This document shows positions 1 through 6,783 of a stretch of 10,057 nucleotides of DNA, piece after piece. Origin of the DNA: Candidatus Omnitrophota bacterium (GTDB lineage Bacteria > Omnitrophota > Omnitrophia > Omnitrophales > Aquincolibacteriaceae). The position numbers and the translations under genes were made by a program. The number at the start of each line of letters is the position of its first letter. The stretch's first letter is position 1. The stretch spans positions 1 through 10,057 of the forward strand of contig JACPXK010000016.1 in the NCBI GenBank assembly GCA_016196565.1. Reading direction: 5' to 3'. The notes below the pieces were generated by a model that worked only from the letters and a program-made list of their open reading frames with translations, was not told the origin of the DNA and searched no databases.

Positions 1-1359
1 CAAAAATTCCGAAGCCCTCTTTCTCCCTGGAAGGTTTTTCAAAACATCGCAGTTCGCGATAAAACCGCTTTTTTTCTGGACAGCATTCAGCACCGGCTCC
101 CGGATCAAAATTATTCCTACCTGGGATCGAATCCCTTTTTGGAAATCCTATTGAAAAAAGGACGCGGAGAAGTGAAAGGTGCGGAATCTTTCCGGTTTAA
201 ATCTCCCGAACTTTTAAAGGTTCTGGCAAAAATGCTTAAAAAATATTCTCCCCGGCGCCCCATATCCCGGGATTTTTTTTGCGGCGGGGCGGTGGGGTTT
301 TGGGGCTATGAGCTGGCCGCCTTATTCGAGAAAAAAATAAAATTCCGTTCCAAACCCGGCCCCGGAACGCCCGATCTTTACCTTGGGTTTTTTTCGGATG
401 TGATGGTTTATGATCATCAAAAAAAGTTTTACTGGCTTGTCAGCCAGACAGGGAAAACCGAAAGGCTGAAAGAATATTTTCTCAAGGCTGAAAACCCGGA
501 AAGTATCGGAGAAAGTGAATCCGACTTTCATTTTAGAAAATTCCGGCCGGAAATAGCCCCTTCCCGGTTCGAAGCCATGGTCAAACGGGCCAAAGACTAT
601 ATTGCGGCCGGTGATATTTATCAGGCCAATTTATCCCAGCGTTTTTATTTTGATTTTCAAGGCTCCCCCCTGAAGCTTTACGATGCTTTGAGAAAAATCA
701 ATCCTTCGCCTTTTTCTTCCTTCCTTCAAATCGGGGATTTGCGAATTATTTCCAGTTCTCCCGAAAGATTGGTCCGCAAGCACGGGAATTTTTGCGAAAC
801 ACGTCCCATCGCGGGCACCCGGCCGAGAAATCGGGACGCGGCAAATATGGCGCATGAACTATTGGCCAGTGAAAAAGAAAGGGCCGAACACATTATGCTG
901 GTGGATCTTGAGAGGAATGATCTCGGCCGTGTTTGCGACTGGCGTTCCGTAAAAGTCGAAGAAATGATGAAAATCGAGAAATATTCGCACGTCCTTCATA
1001 TTGTTTCTAAAATTACGGGAAAGCTTTCAAAAGGCAAAACGCCGCTGGATCTCATCGGCGCCATGTTTCCCGGCGGAACGATTACGGGATGCCCCAAAAT
1101 CCGCTGTATGGAAATTATCGATGAGCTTGAACCGGCGGGCCGGGGGATTTATACCGGTTCTATCGGCTATCTGGATTTTCGCGGGAATCTTGACCTTAAT
1201 ATCGTGATACGCACCCTGATCCTTCAAAAAAATGAGGGCTATCTTCAAGTCGGGGCCGGCATTGTGCATGATTCCAATCCGAGGCGCGAATATGAAGAAA
1301 CACTTCATAAAGGAGAGGCCCTGGTCCAGGCCTTGGTGGAAGCCAGTATTTCTGCATGA
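1..1359 (+). CDS. pabB: Aminodeoxychorismate synthase component I (PabB), 5' partial
   Basis: Chorismate-utilising enzyme of the TrpE/PabB family. With a glutamine amidotransferase partner (PabA or TrpG, not in this window) it would convert chorismate to 4-amino-4-deoxychorismate for folate synthesis. The frame is open from base 1, and the upstream codons still look like the family's N-terminal domain (FFLDS at residues 24-28, YLGSNPF at 40-46). The gene is therefore cut by the window edge, and the in-frame TTG at 139 is not the true start. Counting from base 1, 452 residues are visible, so probably only a few are missing. The chorismate-binding domain spans about 185-445: GDIYQANLSQRF (204-215), PIAGT (269-273), EHIMLVDLERNDLGR (from 296), the YSHVLH histidine, FPGGTITGCPKIR (356-368) and a C-terminal GAGIVHDSNP. 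PIAGT is the form usual in anthranilate synthase, so TrpE is the alternative, but the directly overlapping pabC and nearby folC favour PabB. The stop overlaps the pabC start (ATGA). Confidence 0.85.
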   Translation, partial: QKFRSPLSPWKVFQNIAVRDKTAFFLDSIQHRLPDQNYSYLGSNPFLEILLKKGRGEVKGAESFRFKSPELLKVLAKMLKKYSPRRPISRDFFCGGAVGFWGYELAALFEKKIKFRSKPGPGTPDLYLGFFSDVMVYDHQKKFYWLVSQTGKTERLKEYFLKAENPESIGESESDFHFRKFRPEIAPSRFEAMVKRAKDYIAAGDIYQANLSQRFYFDFQGSPLKLYDALRKINPSPFSSFLQIGDLRIISSSPERLVRKHGNFCETRPIAGTRPRNRDAANMAHELLASEKERAEHIMLVDLERNDLGRVCDWRSVKVEEMMKIEKYSHVLHIVSKITGKLSKGKTPLDLIGAMFPGGTITGCPKIRCMEIIDELEPAGRGIYTGSIGYLDFRGNLDLNIVIRTLILQKNEGYLQVGAGIVHDSNPRREYEETLHKGEALVQALVEASISA

Positions 1360-2228
1360 AGATGCTTCTTTATTCCCAGGGCAAAGAAATTTCGGACAAG
1401 CGGCGCATTCAAAAATTTTCCACGGAAGAAGTGGGGCTTTTTGAAACCTTGCGCGTTTATCACGGGAAAATTTTCCGTTTGGAAGAGCATCTTGACCGGC
1501 TTTTCGAGTCCGCAAAAACGGTGGGTTACGTCCATCTCCCGGACCGGGAAAGTATTCGCCGTGAGATGACACTTGCGTTAGATGCTTTTCAAGAAAAACA
1601 AAAGGTACCAGGTACCAGAAGGTACCAGGTACCGTCTGGTTTGCCTGATATTTTCATTCGCCCAACTTTTTTTAACGGTGAAATTTTTGTGATGCTTTGG
1701 AAGCGCGTGATCCCCGCTGAAATTTATAAACAAGGAATGAGTCTCAAAACAACGCCGGTGCGGCGTTCGGATTCCCATGCCTGGCCGGCCCAGGTTAAAA
1801 CCTCGGCCTTTCATCATGGGGTTTTGGCGAGCCTGGCACCTTCCGCGCAGGACTTTGAATGGCTGATGCTCGACGTCCGGGGATTTGCCACCGAAGTGCG
1901 CTCCGGAAATTTGTTTATGGCCAAAGACGGCCGGCTTTTGACCCCGCCCGTTTCCGGTGTCTTGAATGGAGTTACCCGGCTCTTTGTGATAGAATGCGCA
2001 CTCCAATCGGGGATTCCGGTCGAAGAAAAACCGCTTATGCGGCATGAAATTTTCAATGCCGACGAAGTTTTCCTGACAAATACCTCGTGGGAAATTCTTC
2101 CTGTGTGTGAACTTGACGGGCGCCGGATGGGTAAGAAAATTCCTGGAACTCTAACACAAAAATTACAGCGCATTTTTAAAAAGAAAGTTCTTCAAGAATG
2201 TCCACCGTCACGATACGCCGCGCGTTGA
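1356..2228 (+). CDS. pabC: Aminodeoxychorismate lyase (PabC), class IV PLP enzyme
   Basis: Fold-type IV pyridoxal-phosphate enzyme of the aminotransferase class IV family. As PabC it would release pyruvate from 4-amino-4-deoxychorismate to give p-aminobenzoate, the step after PabB. Visible family signatures in the 290 residues are GLFETLRVYHGKIFRLEEHLDRL (27-49), the catalytic lysine K148 in QVKTS, E180 with EVRSGNLF (180-187), TPPVSGVLNGVTR (196-208) and FLTNTSWEILPV (239-250). The ATG overlaps the pabB stop by 4 bases and no well-placed Shine-Dalgarno precedes it, suggesting translational coupling. The last ten residues are encoded inside the start of purH. Residues 83-95 (KVPGTRRYQVPSG) are encoded by a GGTACC repeat hairpin and look like an in-frame insertion in a loop before the DIFIRPTFFNG strand. 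A D-amino acid or branched-chain aminotransferase is possible from sequence alone; the context argues for PabC. Confidence 0.87.
   Translation: MKMLLYSQGKEISDKRRIQKFSTEEVGLFETLRVYHGKIFRLEEHLDRLFESAKTVGYVHLPDRESIRREMTLALDAFQEKQKVPGTRRYQVPSGLPDIFIRPTFFNGEIFVMLWKRVIPAEIYKQGMSLKTTPVRRSDSHAWPAQVKTSAFHHGVLASLAPSAQDFEWLMLDVRGFATEVRSGNLFMAKDGRLLTPPVSGVLNGVTRLFVIECALQSGIPVEEKPLMRHEIFNADEVFLTNTSWEILPVCELDGRRMGKKIPGTLTQKLQRIFKKKVLQECPPSRYAAR
1604..1633 (+). repeat. GGTACC repeat hairpin inside pabC
   Basis: Two exact copies of the 13-mer GGTACCAGGTACC (1604-1616 and 1621-1633) are separated by AGAA. Each copy contains two GGTACC units, itself a 6-bp palindrome, so there are four in 30 bases. The two 13-mers can also pair with each other: 12 of 13 positions match around a central A-A mismatch, giving a hairpin with an AGAA loop. 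The element lies in frame in pabC and adds about a dozen residues without breaking it. It looks like a small dispersed repeat, but only one copy is present in this window, so that status is inferred. Confidence 0.8.
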
Positions 2229-3772
2229 TCAGCGTTTCCGATAAAACCGGTCTTGCGGAATTTGCCAAGGCCCTTCACAAATACAAAGTAGAAATCCTTT
2301 CCACCGGCGGAACCCTCAAAGCCCTCAAGGCCGAAGGCATTCCCGCGATTGCCATGGAAGAATTCACGGGTTTTCCGGAAATCCTGGAAGGACGTGTCAA
2401 AACACTTCATCCTAAAATTCATGGCGGCCTTCTTTACCGCCGCGACAAGAAGTCGCATGTGGAAGAAGCCGGGAAACATAAAATTCTGCCTATTGATTTG
2501 GTGGTGGTCAATCTTTATCCCTTCGAACAGGTGATTCAAAAAGAAGGCGTGGATTTTGAAACCGCGATAGAAAATATCGATATCGGCGGGCCTTCGATGC
2601 TTCGGTCCGCCGCGAAAAATTTCCATGCGGTGACGGTGGTTTCTGATCCTACCGATTATGCTGAAGTTATTCAGGAAATGAAAAAAAATCAAGGCGGCAC
2701 GACAATCGAACTCAGAGAAAAACTGGCTCAAAAGGTGTTTCTTAAAACATCGACTTATGATCATGCCATCGCAGGATATCTCGGCCGCCAAACGGCAAAG
2801 CAGGAACCGGGCGGACTTCCTTTCCGCCTGGACGGCATTTACGATAAAGTTTGCGATTTAAGGTACGGCGAAAACCCGCATCAAAGGGCGGCTTTTTATC
2901 AACGGGTGGACAAACCCCCGCGCTTTAAATTCGAACAGCTTCACGGCAAAGAGCTTTCCTATAATAATTATCTGGATATCGAAGCCACGATTGATGTTTT
3001 GCGCGAATTCACCGAAGCGGCCGCCTGTGTGGTCAAACACAGCAATCCTTGCGGCATCGCGGAGAATGCGGCGATTACCCAAGCGGTGACTCTGGCGGTG
3101 GAATGTGACGCCATGTCGGCTTTCGGAGGCATTGTCGGAATCAACCGGCCTTGCGATAAGGCTACCGCTCAGGAAACTCTCGACAAACTGAAATTTTTTG
3201 AAGTGTTCGTGGCCCCTTCTTTTGATTCCGCCGCGCTTAAACTTTTGAAGGAAAGAAAAAATCTACGTTTGATTGCCACCGGAGATCTCGAACACGGCGG
3301 CCCTTACGACCTTCGTTTTATCAAAGGAGGTATTTTACTTCAGGACCGGGATCAGCCCACACCCGTTTATCTTGCTGAACTCAAGAAAAGTTTGAATGGG
3401 GTGACGGAGGCCAAAATTTCCGAGGCTGAAATCGAGGCGCTGATTTTTGCCTGGAAATGCGTCAAGGTTGTGAAATCCAACGCCATTGTCATTGCGCAAG
3501 GACGGCAAACGGTGGGAATCGGGGCCGGTCAAATGTCGCGCGTGGATTCGGTAGAAATTGCCTGCCGCAAAGCAGGGTACCGGACCGACGGCGGCTTTAT
3601 GGCAAGTGACGCTTTTTTCCCCATGCCGGATTCTATCGAAGAAGCCGCCCGTTATAAAATCAAAGCCATCATTCAGCCGGGAGGTTCCATTCGCGACTCG
3701 GATGTGATTAATGCCTGCAACCGTTTCGGCATTGCCATGGTCTTTACGGGCAAAAGGCATTTCCGGCATTAG
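2198..3772 (+). CDS. purH: Bifunctional AICAR formyltransferase / IMP cyclohydrolase
   Basis: Catalyses the last two steps of de novo IMP synthesis: 10-formyl-tetrahydrofolate-dependent formylation of AICAR, then ring closure of FAICAR to IMP. At 524 residues it is full length for the family. The N-terminal cyclohydrolase (MGS-like) domain shows [11 protein letters not shown] (8-18), STGGT (35-39), [15 protein letters not shown] (65-79) and [15 protein letters not shown] (127-141). The formyltransferase domain (about 200-524) shows LRYGENPHQ (221-229), [11 protein letters not shown] (250-260), the catalytic Lys-His pair K280-H281 in [17 protein letters not shown] (426-433), [17 protein letters not shown] (468-484) and the typical C-terminus TGKRHFRH. 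The ATG at 2198 fits the family's N-terminus, although it lies 31 bases inside pabC and has only a weak AAGA upstream, so translation is probably coupled. As a consumer of formyl-folate it fits between the folate genes on either side. Confidence 0.97.
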   Translation: MSTVTIRRALISVSDKTGLAEFAKALHKYKVEILSTGGTLKALKAEGIPAIAMEEFTGFPEILEGRVKTLHPKIHGGLLYRRDKKSHVEEAGKHKILPIDLVVVNLYPFEQVIQKEGVDFETAIENIDIGGPSMLRSAAKNFHAVTVVSDPTDYAEVIQEMKKNQGGTTIELREKLAQKVFLKTSTYDHAIAGYLGRQTAKQEPGGLPFRLDGIYDKVCDLRYGENPHQRAAFYQRVDKPPRFKFEQLHGKELSYNNYLDIEATIDVLREFTEAAACVVKHSNPCGIAENAAITQAVTLAVECDAMSAFGGIVGINRPCDKATAQETLDKLKFFEVFVAPSFDSAALKLLKERKNLRLIATGDLEHGGPYDLRFIKGGILLQDRDQPTPVYLAELKKSLNGVTEAKISEAEIEALIFAWKCVKVVKSNAIVIAQGRQTVGIGAGQMSRVDSVEIACRKAGYRTDGGFMASDAFFPMPDSIEEAARYKIKAIIQPGGSIRDSDVINACNRFGIAMVFTGKRHFRH

Positions 3773-3793
3773 AAGTAATTCAGTCATTCATTT

Positions 3794-5047
3794 ATGACTT
3801 ACCCTCAGTCCCTTCATTATCTGAATTCCTTTCTGAATCTCGAGCGCATTGTTTATCAGACGAACAGCCGTTTGTGGAATCTTGCGCGCATGCGGATTTT
3901 GCTCGAATGGTTTGGCCGCCCGGAAAAAGATTTTTTTTCCTGTCTGATTGCGGGAACCAAGGGGAAGGGCTCCACCGGATTTTTCTTGGAATCCATTTTA
4001 AAGAAGGCGCGCATCCCAGTGGGGTTTTATTCGTCGCCGCATCTGGAAGATCCGCGCGAAAGAATACGGATCGGCGGCCGTCAAATTTCCAAAAGGAAAT
4101 GGGTGGCCGGCATTAAGAGGATACGGCAAGGACTTGCCAAACGGCGTCTGAATCCCAAATTTGGGGACTTTACCTATTTTGAAATCATGACTTTACTGGC
4201 GATTCTTTTATTCCGTCAGGCGCCAGTCAAAATCGGAATTTTTGAAATTGGAATGGGAGGAAGGCTGGACGCGACCAATGTGCTTCCGGCGGAACTTGTG
4301 GGCATTACGCCGATTCATTTGGATCATGAGGCCTTTTTGGGGCAAACGATAAAGCGCATTGCCGGTCAGAAAGCGGCGGTGATTCATGCTCATGCCGATG
4401 CGGTAGTCAGCCGGCAAAATCCCGAAGCCCTTCGGGAAATTAAAAACCGTATCAAAAATCAAAAAGCGGAATATTGGCCGGCCCGGCCGGTAAAGCAAAA
4501 GGTTGGACTCGCCGGAGATTTTCAAAAAATGAATGCCGGAGTAGCCCTCCAAATGGCGAAGATTTTGAAGGAAAAATATCAATTCCGTATTTCCGGACCA
4601 GCCATGCATGAGGGTCTTCAGGAAAAAAAGTGGCCGGCCCGTATGGAATTTTTCAAAGGCCGCCCCGGTTTTATTTTGGATGCGGCTCATAATCCCGCGG
4701 CCTGCCAAGCGTTGGTCAGGAATTTAAAAAGGCAATATCCTCGGCGCCGAGGATATTTGGTTTTTGGAGTCTCCCGCGATAAAAAATCGGAAGTCATGCT
4801 TCAAATCCTGAGCAGGGTTTTTAAGGATATTGTGATTGCGCCTCTTCCCAATCCCCGAAGCCAGGAAATGGGAGTTTTACTGCTTCAAGCCAAGAGGTTT
4901 TTTGAGAATATTTACCCTTCGGGAAACATTCCGGAGGCCTTTGAATTGGCCAGCCGGCTGGCCAATGATCAGGGACTGGTTGTGGCCACAGGGTCATTTT
5001 ATTTGGTCGGTGAAGTGAGAAAATTATTGAGGAATACCAATGCCTGA
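3794..5047 (+). CDS. folC: Dihydrofolate synthase / folylpolyglutamate synthase
   Basis: ATP-dependent Mur-ligase-type enzyme that joins L-glutamate to dihydropteroate and/or extends the polyglutamate tail of folates, which retains the cofactor in the cell. In 417 residues the visible motifs are the P-loop GTKGKGST (54-61), FYSSPHLEDPRERIRI (78-93, the folate/omega-loop region), FEIGMGGRLDATN (150-162), ITPIHLDHEAFLG (171-183), GQKAAVI (191-197, with the lysine that is carbamylated in this family), DAAHNP (297-302), the C-terminal domain's VFGVSRDK (323-330) and VVATGSFYLVGEVR near the end. The ATG matches the family start (MTYPQSLHYLNS) but has no clear Shine-Dalgarno; it follows purH by 21 bases and overlaps mnmE by 8. 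Whether it performs both activities or only one cannot be decided from sequence. Its 3' third holds two long perfect DNA palindromes, listed separately. Confidence 0.95.
   Translation: MTYPQSLHYLNSFLNLERIVYQTNSRLWNLARMRILLEWFGRPEKDFFSCLIAGTKGKGSTGFFLESILKKARIPVGFYSSPHLEDPRERIRIGGRQISKRKWVAGIKRIRQGLAKRRLNPKFGDFTYFEIMTLLAILLFRQAPVKIGIFEIGMGGRLDATNVLPAELVGITPIHLDHEAFLGQTIKRIAGQKAAVIHAHADAVVSRQNPEALREIKNRIKNQKAEYWPARPVKQKVGLAGDFQKMNAGVALQMAKILKEKYQFRISGPAMHEGLQEKKWPARMEFFKGRPGFILDAAHNPAACQALVRNLKRQYPRRRGYLVFGVSRDKKSEVMLQILSRVFKDIVIAPLPNPRSQEMGVLLLQAKRFFENIYPSGNIPEAFELASRLANDQGLVVATGSFYLVGEVRKLLRNTNA
4734..4757. repeat. 24-bp perfect palindrome within folC
   Basis: The half-site AATATCCTCGGC is followed immediately by its exact reverse complement, so the centre lies between 4745 and 4746 with no spacer. 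It encodes the segment around YPRRRGY (residues 315-321 of FolC), a variable linker just before the conserved VFGVSRDK stretch. A perfect 24-bp palindrome is rare by chance in a window of this size. No function can be read from it. It could extrude as a cruciform, bind a symmetric dimer, or reflect local sequence duplication. Confidence 0.85.
4945..4966. repeat. 22-bp perfect palindrome within folC
   Basis: The half-site ATTGGCCAGCC is followed directly by its exact reverse complement, centred between 4955 and 4956. It encodes ELASRLAN in the C-terminal helical region of FolC (about residues 384-391). Its centre is 210 bp from the centre of the 24-bp palindrome, although the two half-sites are unrelated in sequence. 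Function unknown. Confidence 0.85.
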
Positions 5048-6434
5048 ATTTAAAACAGACGACACCATTGCGGCGATTGCCACTCCGATCGGAGAAGGCG
5101 GTATTTCGGTCATTCGTCTAAGCGGCGATAAAACCTTTGAAATCATCGAAAAGATTTTTCATCCTGCCAAAAAAAATAATCTTACTGAATTTCCTTCTCA
5201 CACCATTCATCTTGGGGAAATCCGCACGCCCGAAAATGAGTTGTTGGACGAAGTGCTCGTCAGTTTTTTCCGCCGTCCTAATTCCTACACGGGGGAAGAC
5301 ATTATCGAAATAAATTGTCATGGCGGTATGCTAGTCACCAAACGCATTCTGGATCTTTTGATCCGAAGCGGCGCACGTCATGCCGAGCCGGGAGAATTTA
5401 CACGGCGCGCTTTTTTAAACGGTAAAATCGATTTGACCCAAGCCGAAGCCATTTTGGATTTGATTAAGGCAAAGAGTGAGCGTTCGCTTGAAGTGGCCGT
5501 GCGTCAGCTCACGGGCGCGCTCTCCCAAAAATTCAAAAACTTGAAAAATGAATTAATGGCTTTGTACGCTCACATGGAAGCCTATCTTGATTTCCCGGAG
5601 GAGCATTTAGAAATTTGTTCGGATAACACCATGATCTCCAGCCTTCAAAATATTCGCCGGGAAATTCAAAAATTGATCGCGGGATTTGAGCGCGGCGCCA
5701 TGATTCGTGAAGGCGTGATGGCCGTCATTGTGGGAAAACCTAATGTCGGAAAATCCTCGTTTTTTAATGCGCTTCTAGAGAGGGACCGGGCCCTTGTTTC
5801 GGAATTTCCCGGGACGACTCGGGACCATTTGGAAGAGTGGATTGATCTTCAGGGACTTTCGATCCGGTTGGTGGACACGGCCGGGCTTGCTTCAAACTTC
5901 AAACACCCTTTGGAACATATGGGCATGGAAGCCACCCGTCAGGTTTTAAATGCCGCCGGAGTAGTCCTTTTTATGGTGGATGGATCAGCGCCTTTGGATG
6001 AAGAAGACGCGCTTGTGTTTAAAATAATCGAAAATCAAAAGTCTGTTCTTGTTTTGATCAATAAATCGGATTTGCCGGCAAAGCTGGATGAAAAAAAACT
6101 TAAAAGTTTGAGCGGTGATAAAAAAATAATTAAAATTTCCGCCAAGACACGCGAAGGTTTTGATTGGCTTGAAACCTCGGTGGTGGAAATAATTCTCGGG
6201 AAAAATTCTGAAGCCGAAAGCGAGCAGATTACGCGGCTTCGCCACAAACACGCGCTTCATGCGGCATCCGAAGCCCTGGAACATGCCGCCAAGGCGCTTG
6301 GCCGAAAAGAATCGCTTGAGCTCGTCACTTTCGATTTGAAATCGGCGCTTCAGAGTTTGCAGGAGCTCATCGGCGAGATTTATTCCGAGGATCTTCTCGA
6401 TGTGATCTTTGCCGAATTCTGCATCGGGAAGTAA
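5040..6434 (+). CDS. mnmE: tRNA modification GTPase MnmE (TrmE)
   Basis: GTPase that, with MnmG (not in this window), installs the (carboxymethyl)aminomethyl group at C5 of the wobble uridine in certain tRNAs, using 5,10-methylene-tetrahydrofolate as carbon donor. At 464 residues it is full length. The N-terminal folate-binding domain carries DTIAAIATPIGEGGISVIRL (8-27) and SYTGEDIIEINCHGG (82-96), followed by GEFTRRAFLNGKIDLTQAEA (118-137). The G domain has G1 GKPNVGKSS (232-240), G2 GTTRD (258-262), G3 DTAGL (279-283), G4 NKSD (341-344) and G5 SAK (367-369), and the protein ends in the conserved FCIGK. E292 aligns with the catalytic glutamate E282 of the E. coli protein. The arginine usual just after DTAGL is alanine here (A284), and the switch II loop is one residue longer. 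The start has a good GAGGA Shine-Dalgarno at 5029-5033 and overlaps folC by 8 bases. It is the last gene of the operon. Confidence 0.97.
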   Translation: MPEFKTDDTIAAIATPIGEGGISVIRLSGDKTFEIIEKIFHPAKKNNLTEFPSHTIHLGEIRTPENELLDEVLVSFFRRPNSYTGEDIIEINCHGGMLVTKRILDLLIRSGARHAEPGEFTRRAFLNGKIDLTQAEAILDLIKAKSERSLEVAVRQLTGALSQKFKNLKNELMALYAHMEAYLDFPEEHLEICSDNTMISSLQNIRREIQKLIAGFERGAMIREGVMAVIVGKPNVGKSSFFNALLERDRALVSEFPGTTRDHLEEWIDLQGLSIRLVDTAGLASNFKHPLEHMGMEATRQVLNAAGVVLFMVDGSAPLDEEDALVFKIIENQKSVLVLINKSDLPAKLDEKKLKSLSGDKKIIKISAKTREGFDWLETSVVEIILGKNSEAESEQITRLRHKHALHAASEALEHAAKALGRKESLELVTFDLKSALQSLQELIGEIYSEDLLDVIFAEFCIGK

Positions 6435-6461
6435 AAAGGCGCGCATTTCAAGCCTTTTTTT
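6433..6461 (+). terminator. Intrinsic terminator after mnmE
   Basis: AAAAAGGC (6433-6440) can pair with GCCTTTTT (6452-6459) around an 11-base loop, followed by the rest of a seven-T run and a second T-tract at 6466-6473. The 5' arm begins on the mnmE stop codon. Only the three GGC/GCC pairs are strong, so this is a plausible rather than textbook terminator, but its place at the end of the operon and before a new promoter supports it. Confidence 0.65.
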
Positions 6462-6498
6462 CATATTTTTTTTGAGGTTTGAGAGAAAAAAACAAAGC

Positions 6499-6541
6499 AA
6501 AAAAGTTTTTATTTGACACGGATTAATTCCTCGAATAAAAT
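6499..6541 (+). promoter_or_regulatory. Sigma70-type promoter with UP-like element (P1)
   Basis: TTGACA at 6513-6518, a 17-base spacer and TAAAAT at 6536-6541 give a consensus -35 and a 5-of-6 -10. Directly upstream is the A/T-rich AAAAAAGTTTTTAT (6499-6512), in the position of an UP element. Transcription would start near 6548 and run through about 290 bases of leader to nrdJ. This is the strongest promoter-like sequence I noticed in the window. Confidence 0.7.
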
Positions 6542-6735
6542 GCCCGACACTTTTAACAAGATTTTATTTTTGGAATTTTGATTCAGCAATGAGTGGGTGC
6601 AGTAAAAAATTTCCGGATTGAAAATGAGGAAAAAATTTGCGCCATTCAAAGCAGCCTCAATTCAAGCAAAAGAACATTCAAACTCAAAAAAATAATTAAA
6701 GGCAAAAATCCCAGTGGCCGAAGTATTCTCTAGCG
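6542..6735. other. Leader / intergenic stretch without a recognisable gene
   Basis: I find no protein or structured RNA gene here that I can support. The longest ATG frame I read (6624-6695, 23 codons) has no Shine-Dalgarno. The stretch is A/T-rich and contains two AAAAAATTT tracts (6604-6612 and 6630-6638) that may bend DNA. If P1 is used, this is untranslated leader RNA of nrdJ; otherwise it is spacer upstream of the NrdR-like sites. Confidence 0.5.
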
Positions 6736-6751
6736 ACACAATATATAGTGG
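6736..6751. promoter_or_regulatory. NrdR-like box 1
   Basis: ACACAATATATAGTGG matches the known NrdR operator pattern (aCaCwAtATaTwGtGt) at 15 of 16 positions. NrdR is the zinc-finger/ATP-cone repressor of ribonucleotide reductase genes and normally binds two such boxes in front of nrd promoters. The next gene is a ribonucleotide reductase, and a weaker second box lies at the canonical distance, which strongly supports the call. No nrdR gene is in the window. Confidence 0.82.
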
Positions 6752-6767
6752 ATGGAACGACATTGTA

Positions 6768-6783
6768 TCGCAAGATATGGTAA
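6768..6783. promoter_or_regulatory. NrdR-like box 2 (weaker)
   Basis: TCGCAAGATATGGTAA matches the NrdR pattern at about 10 of 16 positions, keeping the core ATAT and the flanking C, C, G and T. It starts exactly 32 bp after box 1, leaving a 16-bp gap, which is the usual spacing for cooperative NrdR binding on one face of the helix. Sequence alone would be weak evidence; the spacing carries the call. Confidence 0.6.

Noticed and set aside
139..141. TTG as the start codon of pabB
   Set aside because: The frame is open back to base 1 and the upstream codons encode recognisable family N-terminal sequence, so the gene is cut by the window edge.
273..280. T8 run in pabB (and another at 3931-3938 in folC) as possible frameshift sites
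   Set aside because: Both genes keep their conserved frame on either side, so there is no sign of a frameshift or programmed slippage.
4420..4437. Inverted repeat TCCCGAA/TTCGGGA in folC
   Set aside because: A 7-bp stem with a 4-base loop is expected by chance in 10 kb, and the coding sequence explains it.
6624..6695. Small 23-codon frame between P1 and nrdJ
   Set aside because: It has no Shine-Dalgarno, is very lysine-rich as expected from A-rich DNA, and matches nothing I recognise.
6711..6718. GCCACTGG on the minus strand, resembling part of a cobalamin riboswitch, next to a B12-dependent gene
   Set aside because: It is on the wrong strand for nrdJ, and I do not see the B12 box or the other conserved elements on either strand.
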